Notes under the pieces: model-generated
What the model saw: only the letters and a program-made list of their open reading frames with translations
The model's database searches: none
Told to the model about the DNA's origin: nothing
Part shown: piece after piece, positions 8,540 to 17,157 of the stretch
How positions within the stretch are numbered: position 1 is the stretch's first letter
Layout: every line of letters begins with the position of its first letter
Assembly (NCBI GenBank): GCA_964492555.1
Contig: CAZBKQ010000007.1
Location: 1-64,000 of the forward strand
Reading direction: 5' to 3'
Length of the DNA stretch: 64,000 bases
Source of the DNA: GCA-2709075 sp964492555
GTDB taxonomy: Bacteria; Pseudomonadota; Alphaproteobacteria; MPNO01; UBA2964
Made by a program: the position numbers and the translations under genes

Positions 8540-9607
8540 ATGCAACCCGCACGCAACAGCTTGATCGCGGAGCTCAATGACCGCTCCCGGGCGGTTTTCA
8601 GCACGATCGTGAGCTCCTATCTGGAAACCGGCGAGCCGATGGGCTCCCGAATCCTCGCGCGCCGTCTGGAGGAAAGCATTTCTCCGGCTTCGGTGCGTAA
8701 TGTCATGGCCGATCTTGAGGATATGGGGCTGCTCTATTCGCGCCACACCTCCGGCGGGCGCCTGCCCACCGATCTCGGCTTGCGGCTGTTTGTCGACGGG
8801 CTGATGGAGGTCGGCAGCCTGTCGGATGACGAGCGGGTCAGTATCGAGGAAAAATGCGCCGCCGCCGGAAAATCGGTCAAGGAAGCGCTGGAAGAGGCGA
8901 CCAGCGCGATCTCGGGCCTCGCTCACTGCACCGGTCTGGTGGTTGCCCCGAAAAGCGACCGGGCGCTGAAACATCTTGAATTTGTCGGGCTGGGCGATGG
9001 GCGCGCGCTGGTCGTCATGGTTGCGGAAGACGGGATTGTCGAAAACCGGCTGATCGATTTGCCGGCCGGCACGCCGCCCACCGTGCTGGTTCAGGCGGCC
9101 AACTATCTCAATGCAAGGCTTGCCGGGCGGACGCTGGATGAGGCGCGCAATGTCATTCAGCTGGAAATCGCCGATCACCGCGCCCAGATCGACGCGTTGA
9201 CCCGCAATCTGGTGGAAACCGGCCTTGTCACCTGGGGCGGCGAAGGCGGCAATGCCGGGACGGGCGGCTCGCTGATTATCAAAGGCCATGCAAGGCTGCT
9301 CGATAATGTGAACGCGGTGACGGAACTTGAACAGGTGCGTGCGCTGTTCGATGCGCTCGACCGGGAAGAGCTGATTGATCGCCTGCTCGACCTGACCAAG
9401 ACAGGCGACGGGGTGCAGATCTTTATCGGTTCCGAAAACGAATTATTCGATCTGACGGGTTGCGCCATCGTCACCGCGCCGTTCAGCGGATCGAACGGTG
9501 AAATCATGGGAGCGATCGGGGTTATTGGTCCGACACGCATCAATTATTCCCGGATTATCCCCATAGTGGATTATACGGCTCAGGTTATCGGCCGGGTTAT
9601 CGGATAG
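8540..9607 (+). CDS. hrcA: Heat-inducible transcription repressor HrcA
   Basis: HrcA represses chaperonin genes through CIRCE operators and is kept active by GroEL. The 355-aa protein has the N-terminal winged-helix DNA-binding part (LIAELNDRSRAVFSTIVSSY, then EESISPASVRNVMADLEDMG), the GRLPTDLGLRLFVD region and the GAF-like C-terminal half ending GAIGVIGPTRINYSRIIP. An in-frame TTG at 8528 is possible, but the ATG at 8540 has a better placed GGA. It heads the hrcA-grpE pair, with five bases before grpE. The target operon is not in this window. Confidence 0.95.
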   Translation: MQPARNSLIAELNDRSRAVFSTIVSSYLETGEPMGSRILARRLEESISPASVRNVMADLEDMGLLYSRHTSGGRLPTDLGLRLFVDGLMEVGSLSDDERVSIEEKCAAAGKSVKEALEEATSAISGLAHCTGLVVAPKSDRALKHLEFVGLGDGRALVVMVAEDGIVENRLIDLPAGTPPTVLVQAANYLNARLAGRTLDEARNVIQLEIADHRAQIDALTRNLVETGLVTWGGEGGNAGTGGSLIIKGHARLLDNVNAVTELEQVRALFDALDREELIDRLLDLTKTGDGVQIFIGSENELFDLTGCAIVTAPFSGSNGEIMGAIGVIGPTRINYSRIIPIVDYTAQVIGRVIG

Positions 9608-9612
9608 GAAAA

Positions 9613-10257
9613 ATGACGGATACGGAAAAAGAAGAAGACAACGAAACGCCGGAAGTGGCCGAAGATCAGCTGCAAGAGGTGATCGCCGAAGACACGGCCC
9701 AAGAATCAGAAGTTCAGGACGGAGATGGAGCCGGGCCCGGTCAAACGGCCGAAAAGACGCCGGAAGAAGAAGTGGCGGAGCTGAAGGACCGGCTTTTGCG
9801 CGCGCTTGCCGAGAATGAGAACCTGATCCGGCGCGGACGGCGCGATCGCGAGGACGCGCTGCAATACGCCGCGACGAATTTTGCCCGCGACATGCTGGGG
9901 GTGGCGGACAATATGGCCCGTGCGCTGGCTTCGGTGCCGGAGCTGGAGGGCGAGGCCGCGGAGGCGGTCAACGCTCTTCTGGAAGGGGTCAAACTGACCG
10001 AGAAAGAACTCGCCAGCACGCTGGAGCGGCACGGCATCGTCCGGATATCGCCGATGGGTGAAAAATTCGACCATGACCGCCACGAAGCATTGTTTGAGGT
10101 GCCGACGGCGGAGGCCGAGCCCGGCACGGTCATGCAGGTGGTCGAAGACGGCTATATGATCCATGACCGGCTGCTGCGCGCGGCCAGGGTCGGCGTGGCG
10201 AAAGCGCCGGATGCGGCGCCCGGAAATCAGCCCCGCGAACTTGATACAGAGGCTTGA
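9613..10257 (+). CDS. grpE: Nucleotide exchange factor GrpE
   Basis: GrpE releases ADP from DnaK. The 214-aa protein has a very acidic N-terminal extension (about residues 1-55), a long coiled-coil helix (VAELKDRLLRALAENENLIRR), and the C-terminal head with FDHDRHEALFEVP and GYMIHDRLLRAARVGVAK, which is the family signature. An AGGA lies eight bases before the ATG. It is co-transcribed with hrcA and is separated from dnaK by a 272-base gap that holds its own promoter. Confidence 0.96.
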   Translation: MTDTEKEEDNETPEVAEDQLQEVIAEDTAQESEVQDGDGAGPGQTAEKTPEEEVAELKDRLLRALAENENLIRRGRRDREDALQYAATNFARDMLGVADNMARALASVPELEGEAAEAVNALLEGVKLTEKELASTLERHGIVRISPMGEKFDHDRHEALFEVPTAEAEPGTVMQVVEDGYMIHDRLLRAARVGVAKAPDAAPGNQPRELDTEA

Positions 10258-10367
10258 TAAATAAGGGCGAACCAGGCCGTTTCGGGGCCGAAACAAGGGC
10301 AGTCTTGAGAAAGAAGGCGAATCATCGTGCCGGTCGCGCTAAAATCGGCTGAAAATCGCGTCTCACA

Positions 10368-10396
10368 CATTGCGCTCGTTAATTTGAACCCCATAT
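10368..10396 (+). promoter_or_regulatory. Candidate heat-shock (RpoH-type) promoter upstream of dnaK
   Basis: CCCCATAT at 10389-10396 matches the sigma-32 -10 element well. CATTGCG at 10368-10374, 14 bases upstream, is a partial match to the -35 element (CTTGAAA). The predicted start near 10402 gives a leader of roughly 125 bases before the dnaK ATG. No CIRCE repeat is present, so control by RpoH rather than HrcA is the simplest reading. This is a motif match only. Confidence 0.5.
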
Positions 10397-10529
10397 AACG
10401 ACCATCAACAAAAACCGATCCACGGGAACCCAGCAAAATTATATTACCGGGGGTTCCGGGACTTGAACAAAGGGGTTTCTCAAGGCGCCGGTTCGGGCCG
10501 CAGGAAATCGCCGCAGAAAGAGGATTGTC

Positions 10530-12455
10530 ATGAGCAAGGTTATTGGTATCGATCTCGGCACCACGAATTCGTGTGTCGCCGTTATGGAGGGCAGCGAGCC
10601 CCGCGTTATCGAAAATTCGGAAGGTGCGCGCACGACCCCGTCCATGGTCGCGTTTTCGGAAGACGGCGAACGTCTTGTTGGTCAGTCGGCAAAACGCCAG
10701 GCCGTCACCAACCCGGAAAATACGCTGTTTGCGGTTAAGCGCCTGATCGGACGCACATTTGACGATCCGATGACCAAAAAGGACGTCGATCTGGTCCCTT
10801 ATTCCATCGTCAAGGCCGATAACGGAGACGCCTGGATCGAATCGCGCGACAAGAAATACAGCCCGAGCGAAATTTCCGCCTTCATCCTGATGAAGATGAA
10901 GGAAACCGCGGAAGCGCATCTGGGCGAGGAAGTCACCCAGGCGGTCATCACTGTTCCCGCCTATTTCAACGATTCACAGCGTCAGGCGACCAAGGATGCC
11001 GGCAAGATCGCCGGGCTTGAGGTGCTGCGCATCATTAACGAGCCGACGGCGGCTTCTCTCGCCTACGGGCTTGAAAAGAAAAACAACGGCACCATCGCGG
11101 TCTATGACCTTGGCGGCGGTACATTCGATATTTCCGTTCTGGAAATCGGCGATGGCGTTTTCGAAGTGAAATCCACCAACGGTGACACCTTCCTGGGCGG
11201 TGAGGATTTCGACGGCCGGATCATCGATTATCTCGCCGATGAATTCCAGAAGGACCAGGGCATCAATCTGCGCGGCGACAAGCTGGCGCTCCAGCGTCTT
11301 AAGGAAGCCGCCGAAAAGGCGAAGATCGAGCTGTCCAGCTCCATGCAGACAGAAGTTAACCTGCCCTTCATCACGGCGGATGCATCGGGCCCGAAACATC
11401 TCAACATCAAGCTGACGCGGGCCAAGCTCGAGGCGCTGGTCGATGACCTGATCTCGCGCACAATCGAACCCTGCAAGGCGGCGCTCAAGGATGCCGGCCT
11501 CTCCGCCGGTGAAATCGACGAGGTAATTCTGGTCGGCGGCATGACCCGTATGCCGAAGGTCATCGACGCCGTGCAGTCCTTCTTCGGGCGCGAGCCGCAT
11601 CGCGGCGTAAACCCGGATGAGGTCGTCGCGCTCGGCGCCGCCATCCAGGCGGGCGTTCTGACCGGCGATGTGAAAGACGTGCTGCTGCTGGATGTGACGC
11701 CGCTGTCGCTCGGCATCGAAACGCTGGGCGGGGTGTTCACCCGGCTGATTGATCGCAATACCACGATCCCCACCAAGAAGAGTCAGGTATTTTCCACCGC
11801 CGAGGATAATCAGTCCGCGGTAACTATCCGGGTCTTCCAGGGCGAACGTGAAATGGCCGCAGATAACAAACTGCTCGGGCAGTTCGATCTGGTCGGTATT
11901 CCCGGTGCGCCGCGCGGTGTGCCGCAGATCGAGGTCACGTTCGATATCGACGCCAACGGCATCGTGAATGTCAGCGCCAAGGACAAGGCGACCGGCAAGG
12001 AACAGCAGATCAGAATCCAGGCGTCGAGCGGTCTCTCCGAAGACGAGATCGACCAGATGGTCAAGGACGCGGAAAGCCATGCCGAGGAAGATCGTCAGCG
12101 CAAGGAACAGGTCGAAATCCGCAACCAGGCGGACGGTCTGATCTACGCCACGGAAAAAAGCATCAGCGAAAACGCCGACAAGATCGAGGAAGCGGACAAG
12201 ACCCAGATTGAAGCGGATATCGCCGCCCTGAAGGAAGCGCTTGAGGGTGACGATGCCGAAGCGATCAAGGCCAAGACCGAGGCTCTCTCGCAGTCCGCGA
12301 TGAAGCTTGGGGAAGCGCTTTACGCCCAACCCGATGCCGCGACGGGTGCCGCCGGCGATCCCGGTGACCCGGGTGCCCAGGCGGAAGAAGGCGTCGTCGA
12401 CGCCGATTTCGAGGAAGTCGAGGACGAAGACAACAAGGACAAACCGGCCTCCTGA
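10530..12455 (+). CDS. dnaK: Chaperone DnaK (Hsp70)
   Basis: DnaK is the ATP-dependent folding chaperone working with DnaJ and GrpE. The 641-aa protein starts MSKVIGIDLGTTNSCVAVME. The nucleotide-binding domain has the family signatures IDLGTTNS, VYDLGGGTFDISVLEIG and VILVGGMTRMPKV. The substrate-binding domain starts near residue 390 (DVTPLSLGIETLGGV), and the acidic helical lid ends VVDADFEEVEDEDNKDK. A good ribosome site (AGAGGA) precedes the ATG. The stop codon lies inside a GC-rich hairpin (12444-12466) before dnaJ. Confidence 0.99.
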   Translation: MSKVIGIDLGTTNSCVAVMEGSEPRVIENSEGARTTPSMVAFSEDGERLVGQSAKRQAVTNPENTLFAVKRLIGRTFDDPMTKKDVDLVPYSIVKADNGDAWIESRDKKYSPSEISAFILMKMKETAEAHLGEEVTQAVITVPAYFNDSQRQATKDAGKIAGLEVLRIINEPTAASLAYGLEKKNNGTIAVYDLGGGTFDISVLEIGDGVFEVKSTNGDTFLGGEDFDGRIIDYLADEFQKDQGINLRGDKLALQRLKEAAEKAKIELSSSMQTEVNLPFITADASGPKHLNIKLTRAKLEALVDDLISRTIEPCKAALKDAGLSAGEIDEVILVGGMTRMPKVIDAVQSFFGREPHRGVNPDEVVALGAAIQAGVLTGDVKDVLLLDVTPLSLGIETLGGVFTRLIDRNTTIPTKKSQVFSTAEDNQSAVTIRVFQGEREMAADNKLLGQFDLVGIPGAPRGVPQIEVTFDIDANGIVNVSAKDKATGKEQQIRIQASSGLSEDEIDQMVKDAESHAEEDRQRKEQVEIRNQADGLIYATEKSISENADKIEEADKTQIEADIAALKEALEGDDAEAIKAKTEALSQSAMKLGEALYAQPDAATGAAGDPGDPGAQAEEGVVDADFEEVEDEDNKDKPAS

Positions 12456-12466
12456 TCGGAGGCCGG
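12444..12466 (+). terminator. Hairpin across the dnaK stop codon (possible attenuator before dnaJ)
   Basis: CCGGCCTCC (12444-12452) and GGAGGCCGG (12458-12466) form a perfect nine-base-pair stem with a five-base loop TGATC that contains the dnaK stop TGA. It is followed by CTCCTTTCGT, only a weak T tract. It could partly stop transcription and lower dnaJ relative to dnaK, or protect the dnaK 3' end. The structure is read directly from sequence; the effect is inferred. Confidence 0.5.
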
Positions 12467-12507
12467 CTCCTTTCGTCTGACCGCAGTTCGGAACCGGGAC
12501 CGGCGCA

Positions 12508-13659
12508 ATGGCCAAGCAGGATTATTATGACGTCCTCGGCGTTCAGAAGAATGCCGATGGAGACGAGATAAAGCGGGCGTTCCGCAAGCTTGCCATGCAG
12601 TATCACCCTGACCGTAATGCCGGGGATGATGCGGCTGAGCAGAAATTCAAGGAAATCAACGAAGCCTACGACGTCCTGAAGGACGAACAGAAACGTGCCG
12701 CCTACGACCAGTTCGGCCATGCCGCCTTTGACGGGACGGCCGGTCAGGGCGGCGGCGGTTTCGGCGGGTTCGATGCCGGCGGTTTTGCCGATATTTTCGA
12801 GGAAATGTTCGGCGATTTTTCCGGCCGCCGGGGCGGACGGCGCGGCCCCGCGCGCGGCAATGATCTCCGCTACAATCTGGAAATCACGTTGGAGGACGCC
12901 TTCAAGGGCAAGGAAACCCGCGTGCGCGTGCCCACCGCGGTCGCGTGCGAGGATTGCAACGGGTCCGGCGCGGCTCCGGGGTCGCAGCCGGTAAATTGCG
13001 CCACCTGCAACGGGCATGGAAAAGTCCGCGCAAGCCAGGGTTTTTTCACGGTGGAGCGCACCTGCCCCACCTGCCATGGCGAAGGGCAAACGATCTCCGA
13101 CCCGTGCAAGAGCTGTAACGGCGCGGGCGCTGTGCGCAAGGAAAAGACCCTGTCCGTGAATATTCCGGCGGGCGTTGAAGACGGGATGCGGATCAGGCTG
13201 TCCGGCGAAGGCGAAGCCGGGATGCGCGGCGCGCCGCCGGGCGATCTCTACATTCATGTCGATATCGCGCCGCATGCCCTGTTCCAGCGCGAAGGGGCGC
13301 ATACCTATTGCACGGTGCCGATCCCGATGACCACCGCCGCGCTTGGCGGCAATGTCGAAGTCCCGTCGATCGATGGCGGTCGCGCCAAGGTTTCCATTCC
13401 CACCGGGACGCAATCCGGCCACCGGCTGCGGCTGCGCGGTAAGGGCATGTCCATCCTGAACGATTCCCGGCGCGGCGATATGTATATCGAGATTCAGGTC
13501 GAAACGCCGGTCAATCTGAACCGCGATCAGCGTGAAAAGCTGAAGGCGTTCGAAGAATCGCTTTCCGGCAATAAAAAAGGCGGCGCTAAATCGACCAGCC
13601 CCGAATCCGAAGGCTTTTTCGCCCGCGCGAAAGAGCTCTGGGAAGATCTGACGGACTGA
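12508..13659 (+). CDS. dnaJ: Co-chaperone DnaJ (Hsp40)
   Basis: The 383-aa protein is a type-I J protein. The J domain is at residues 1-70 with the HPD motif (QYHPDRNAGDDAAE). A Gly/Phe-rich linker follows, then four CxxCxGxG zinc-binding repeats (CEDCNGSG, CATCNGHG, CPTCHGEG, CKSCNGAG) and the C-terminal substrate-binding domains. It stimulates DnaK ATP hydrolysis and delivers clients. It is 52 bases after dnaK and is probably co-transcribed through the intervening hairpin. Confidence 0.98.
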   Translation: MAKQDYYDVLGVQKNADGDEIKRAFRKLAMQYHPDRNAGDDAAEQKFKEINEAYDVLKDEQKRAAYDQFGHAAFDGTAGQGGGGFGGFDAGGFADIFEEMFGDFSGRRGGRRGPARGNDLRYNLEITLEDAFKGKETRVRVPTAVACEDCNGSGAAPGSQPVNCATCNGHGKVRASQGFFTVERTCPTCHGEGQTISDPCKSCNGAGAVRKEKTLSVNIPAGVEDGMRIRLSGEGEAGMRGAPPGDLYIHVDIAPHALFQREGAHTYCTVPIPMTTAALGGNVEVPSIDGGRAKVSIPTGTQSGHRLRLRGKGMSILNDSRRGDMYIEIQVETPVNLNRDQREKLKAFEESLSGNKKGGAKSTSPESEGFFARAKELWEDLTD

Positions 13660-13754
13660 CCCGTTTCCCTGCGCGCCGTGTTTCCGTCCGGCTTGCCATT
13701 TCACCGAGAGACGCTATCACTAGCCGCAGGAATAGCGGTTGAGGAATTTTTGTC

Positions 13755-14570
13755 ATGGCCGATATGAAGATCGGAGTCGTCGGCGCCGGCGGCCGCATGG
13801 GTGGGGCGGTTGTGCGTCAGGTAACGGAAACTGACGGTTGTGCAGTCTTCGCGGCCTGTGACAGGCTCGGAACCCCGGCCATCGGGCGCGATGCGGGTGA
13901 GGTCGCCGGGATTGACGCGCTGGGTGTCGAGATCGGAAGCGATCCCGCCGCTCTGTTCGGCGTCGTTGACGCGGTCATTGAATTCTCCGCGCCGGATTCG
14001 ACGACAGAGAACGCGGAACGCGCGGCATCGGCCGGATGCATTCATGTCATCGGTACTACCGGGCTCACCGCCGATCAGGAGTTGGTGTTGCAAAAGGCCG
14101 GGGAAAAAACCGCGATCGTATATGCGCCCAATATGAGTCTCGCGGTGAATATTCTGTTCGCGCTGACCCGTCAGGTCGCGGCGATGCTGGATGACGATTT
14201 CGATATAGAAATTGTCGAGATGCATCACCGGCACAAAGTCGATGCGCCGAGCGGCACCGCCCTGGGGCTTGGCCGGGCAGCTGCCGAGGGGCGGGATGTC
14301 AGTTTCGAAGACCGGGCGGTTTTGTCGCGCGAGGGCCAGACCGGCGCCCGGCGGCGCGGCGATATCGGCTTTGCGACTTTGCGCGGCGGCGACGTCACCG
14401 GCGATCACAGTGTGATTTTCGCGGCGGATGGCGAAAGGCTCGAACTGGCGCACAAGGCGTCGAGCCGTCAGATTTTTTCCAGGGGCGCGGTGCGCGGCGC
14501 GCTATGGGCGCGCGACAAGACGCCCGGGCTCTATACGATGGCCGACGTGCTTGGCCTGCCTAAAGGATAG
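13755..14570 (+). CDS. dapB: 4-hydroxy-tetrahydrodipicolinate reductase
   Basis: DapB carries out the NAD(P)H-dependent second step of the diaminopimelate/lysine branch, supplying peptidoglycan and lysine. The 271-aa protein has the Rossmann motif KIGVVGAGGRMGG at the N-terminus, VIGTTGLTADQE, and the active-site block EIVEMHHRHKVDAPSGTALGL with the catalytic His and Lys. GAGGAA precedes the ATG. Its position after dnaJ is common in alphaproteobacteria; the 95-base gap leaves open whether it shares the dnaJ transcript. Confidence 0.96.
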   Translation: MADMKIGVVGAGGRMGGAVVRQVTETDGCAVFAACDRLGTPAIGRDAGEVAGIDALGVEIGSDPAALFGVVDAVIEFSAPDSTTENAERAASAGCIHVIGTTGLTADQELVLQKAGEKTAIVYAPNMSLAVNILFALTRQVAAMLDDDFDIEIVEMHHRHKVDAPSGTALGLGRAAAEGRDVSFEDRAVLSREGQTGARRRGDIGFATLRGGDVTGDHSVIFAADGERLELAHKASSRQIFSRGAVRGALWARDKTPGLYTMADVLGLPKG

Positions 14571-14582
14571 ACGGCCTTAAAA

Positions 14583-14732
14583 TTACCGATATGCGCCGGC
14601 CAGATAACCGAGTTGAACAGGATACGGGGCAGGCTCACTCGTCAGGTTCAAACTCGCTCCCAGCACGACAAGGATGAAAATGCTCAAAATGATGATGCGG
14701 CCGATATAGGGCCTGAGGGCAAAATTTTTCAT
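14583..14732 (-). CDS. Small single-pass membrane protein (49 aa)
   Basis: This short frame starts at the ATG at 14732 and ends at the TAA at 14583. It begins MKNFALRPYIGR, followed by a hydrophobic stretch IIILSIFILVVLGASLNL that would form one transmembrane helix, and ends with an aromatic tail LGYLAGAYR. A basic N-terminus before the helix suggests an N-in orientation. GGAG lies upstream (CGGAGACTGG). It sits alone between dapB and the DUF2244 gene. I do not recognise a family. The helix, start and ribosome site make it likely to be real, but it needs conservation support. Confidence 0.6.
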   Translation of the reverse strand: MKNFALRPYIGRIIILSIFILVVLGASLNLTSEPAPYPVQLGYLAGAYR

Positions 14733-14912
14733 TCCAACCAGTCTCCGAACGCATTTCGCACAGGCGGGTAAGACGTTTCGAATCCATTAATGCAATGGCC
14801 GTGCCAGAATTAAAAATTGTGAAAAATCAATGATGTCGGTGACCGGGTGGCCGGGCGAGGCTTTGAATCCACCCTTCTGTCGCAGAATGGACTCCGGAAA
14901 TCCGGGCCGGGG

Positions 14913-15431
14913 TCAGCCCGAATAAGACCGGGTCGCGCCGGATTTCAGGCGGCTCAGTTCGGCCCGCAGTGCCCGGGCCAGGTCAAATTTTTCATCCGGG
15001 CTCAAAAACGCGCCGATTTCCAGGGATTTTCCGTGCGAGGTCAGTGTCAGGGTCCGCCCGCGATGCAAATCCTCGGACAGTTCGACTTTCAGCCAATAGG
15101 GCTGAAATCTGTATTTCCGGCGCCGCCCGGTCGGGGAAATGCGTTCAACCAGAAGCGCGTCATCGGTAAGCCTCAACGTTTCAAACCGTTTCGCCTGCCG
15201 GTAATTCAGCTTGAACGCGACATATACGATAAGGACATCGAGCCCGAAAAACCCGAAAACCGGCCATGCCCCGGCCATGACGAACATGATGCCGGCGCAG
15301 AAACTGACAAAGCCGAGCGCCGCCATCAGCAGAAAAAACGCCTTTGGCGGCAGGCTTGTATTGGGCTGCAATATCGCGTCGAAACGCACCGCGCCGCCCT
15401 CATCAAACTCATGCTCTCCGGTCACTGTCAT
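14913..15431 (-). CDS. DUF2244 domain membrane protein
   Basis: The protein is 172 aa from the ATG at 15431; a GTG at 15467 would add 12 residues. It has two adjacent transmembrane helices (around AFFLLMAALGFVSFCAGIMF and WPVFGFFGLDVLIVYVAF) followed by a cytoplasmic beta-rich domain (LRLTDDALLVERISPTGRRR). This is the DUF2244 layout, common in alphaproteobacteria and of unknown function. It is divergent from nth with an 86-base gap. Confidence 0.85.
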   Translation of the reverse strand: MTVTGEHEFDEGGAVRFDAILQPNTSLPPKAFFLLMAALGFVSFCAGIMFVMAGAWPVFGFFGLDVLIVYVAFKLNYRQAKRFETLRLTDDALLVERISPTGRRRKYRFQPYWLKVELSEDLHRGRTLTLTSHGKSLEIGAFLSPDEKFDLARALRAELSRLKSGATRSYSG

Positions 15432-15517
15432 GGCGGGATTATAGAAATTGTCGGGCCCTGGCGCCACAAGGCAATCGCCGTGGGTGATTGCGCCGCCGGG
15501 ATGCGCTATAGAGCGAT

Positions 15518-16162
15518 ATGGCCATGACCTTGAAAAATGTCGCGCTGTTTTATGAACGGCTGGCGGCGCGGGATCCGGAACCGGAAGGCGAGCTCAACTA
15601 CGTCAATCACTATACGTTGCTGGTCGCCGTCGTGCTTTCGGCGCAGGCGACCGATACCGGGGTCAACAGGGCGACGGCGGAACTATTCAAAACCGTCGAT
15701 ACGCCGGAGAAGATGCTGGCGCTGGGCGAGGCCGGGCTGATCCGGCATATCAAGACAATCGGGTTATACCGCAACAAGGCAAAAAACGTGATCGCGCTGA
15801 GCCAGCAACTGATCGCCGAACATGGCGGGGCGGTGCCGGATGACCGCGATGCGCTGGTCAAACTGCCGGGGGTCGGGCGCAAGACCGCCAATGTCGTTCT
15901 GAATATCGCATTTGGTCAGCCGACAATGGCGGTCGATACGCACATCTTCCGGATCTCCAATCGAACCGGGCTGGCGCCGGGCAAGAATGTGGATGCGGTT
16001 GAAAAGGCGTTACTGCGGCGAACGCCGGACGCATACATGCTGCACGCCCATCACTGGCTGATCTTGTTCGGCCGCTATGTCTGCAAGGCGCGCAAACCGG
16101 ACTGCCCCGCCTGCGTCAACGCCGATATCTGCCAGTATAAGGCCAAGACCCTCGCCGGTTAG
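15518..16162 (+). CDS. nth: Endonuclease III (DNA glycosylase/AP lyase)
   Basis: Nth removes oxidised pyrimidines in base-excision repair. The 214-aa protein has the helix-hairpin-helix with the catalytic Lys (LVKLPGVGRKTANVVLN), the catalytic Asp in AVDTHIFRISNRTGL, and the C-terminal 4Fe-4S cluster motif C-x6-C-x2-C-x5-C (CKARKPDCPACVNADIC). All catalytic and cluster residues are present. It converges on the minus-strand lipoprotein gene after nine bases. Confidence 0.97.
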   Translation: MAMTLKNVALFYERLAARDPEPEGELNYVNHYTLLVAVVLSAQATDTGVNRATAELFKTVDTPEKMLALGEAGLIRHIKTIGLYRNKAKNVIALSQQLIAEHGGAVPDDRDALVKLPGVGRKTANVVLNIAFGQPTMAVDTHIFRISNRTGLAPGKNVDAVEKALLRRTPDAYMLHAHHWLILFGRYVCKARKPDCPACVNADICQYKAKTLAG

Positions 16163-16171
16163 CAGGGCGGA

Positions 16172-16615
16172 TTACCCCGCCTGTCTGGCAGAGGCATAAA
16201 AAATTTGTGAAACGCAAGACTGTGCCGGGGCGGCCTGTCCGCTTCTGTTGCGCGCCTCCAGATGCGCGACGGAGAGCACGTCGTCGGCATCCCGCCGATA
16301 CATTGCGAATTCGAGGACGCAATCGCCCAGCCGGTAGCGCCACAATACGGTGCCGAAATCACGCCTGATAAATTCCGGCGGGCCGAAAAGCTTGCGGATA
16401 TCGGCATCCGCGCGGCCAAGCAGGGAGTTTGCCCGGGGCGGTTCCGGGACGGGGGATGGCCGCCCCGCAACTTTTTTTGCCGTGGTCTCTCCGGATGCGC
16501 TTGCCGAGGTTTGCTGGTTGGCGGTCGGCGCAGCGGACGGGGGAGGGTTTTCCGGCGCCGTGGCAACGCAGCCGATAAGCGCGCCGCCAAGGGCCAGCGC
16601 GAAAAACGATTTCAG
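16172..16615 (-). CDS. Small lipoprotein, possibly BamE/SmpA-like fold; non-standard start
   Basis: The product is about 147 aa. It begins with a signal peptide LKSFFALALGGALIGC with a lipobox (ALIGC), then a Pro/Ser/Thr-rich linker and a compact C-terminal domain (SLLGRADADIRKLFGPPEF, then VLWRYRLGDCVLEFAMYRR). That pattern resembles the BamE/SmpA fold, but the assignment is tentative. No ATG, GTG or TTG lies at the signal peptide: the frame reads ATC-CTG-AAA where it overlaps the bactofilin stop. CTG at 16615 is chosen; ATC at 16618 is the other option. Overlap with the bactofilin gene suggests coupled translation. Confidence 0.65.
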   Translation of the reverse strand: MKSFFALALGGALIGCVATAPENPPPSAAPTANQQTSASASGETTAKKVAGRPSPVPEPPRANSLLGRADADIRKLFGPPEFIRRDFGTVLWRYRLGDCVLEFAMYRRDADDVLSVAHLEARNRSGQAAPAQSCVSQIFYASARQAG

Positions 16616-17127
16616 GATGAGGCGTCCCCCGCCGCCTTGATGTCGCCGCTGATCTCGCCGCCGCGCTCGACCTCCAGCCTGCCATAGCTGACCGCGCCAG
16701 TGATCCTTCCGCTGGCGCGCAGGATCAACAAATCGCTGGCCGTGATCGATCCGGAAAACTCCCCGGCGATTTCGGCGACCTCGATCTTTGCCTCTCCCTT
16801 GAACAAGCCGCCTTCGGCGACTTCCAGCTCCCGGCAATCGGCGATGTCGGCCTCAACGGTGCCTTCGACCACCAGCTTCTCGCAGGAACTGATTTTACCG
16901 GACAGGGAGATATCGCGCCCCACCACCAGCTTCTTGCCCTCGCCATAGCTGCCGACCGACCGGTCTTCCGCCGGCTCCGGGCTGAATTCGCGGCTGCGCG
17001 ACGGGATGGTCGGCGGTGACCGGCGCGGCATTGCCGGCGGCACATCTTTCGGGGCGCCGGATTGCAGGGGAAGCGCGCCGCCGCCTCCGGCGGTGTCCTC
17101 GTTATCCGGTCGTCTGGTGAATTTCAT
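16612..17127 (-). CDS. Bactofilin (polymer-forming cytoskeletal protein)
   Basis: The 171-aa protein has a disordered Pro/Arg-rich N-terminus (about 1-60) and a right-handed beta-helix domain (about 70-165) with short hydrophobic-Gly repeats such as LVVGRDISLSGKI, LVVEGTVEADI and GEFSGSITAS. Bactofilins polymerise without nucleotide and scaffold envelope enzymes. No peptidase or division gene is adjacent; its operon partner is the small lipoprotein downstream, which may be a functional partner (inferred from overlap). Confidence 0.93.
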   Translation of the reverse strand: MKFTRRPDNEDTAGGGGALPLQSGAPKDVPPAMPRRSPPTIPSRSREFSPEPAEDRSVGSYGEGKKLVVGRDISLSGKISSCEKLVVEGTVEADIADCRELEVAEGGLFKGEAKIEVAEIAGEFSGSITASDLLILRASGRITGAVSYGRLEVERGGEISGDIKAAGDASS

Positions 17128-17157
17128 ACTCTTGTCCTCTTTCTGGCGGCTGCCCCT

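Noticed and set aside
10974..12515. 513-codon open frame opposite dnaK
   Set aside because: Shadow of a certain gene with biased codon use; low-complexity translation and no ribosome site.
14840..14900. tRNA-like stretch (TTTGAATCC near a possible acceptor end)
   Set aside because: The arms that should flank a T loop do not pair, and no D or anticodon stem can be drawn on either strand.
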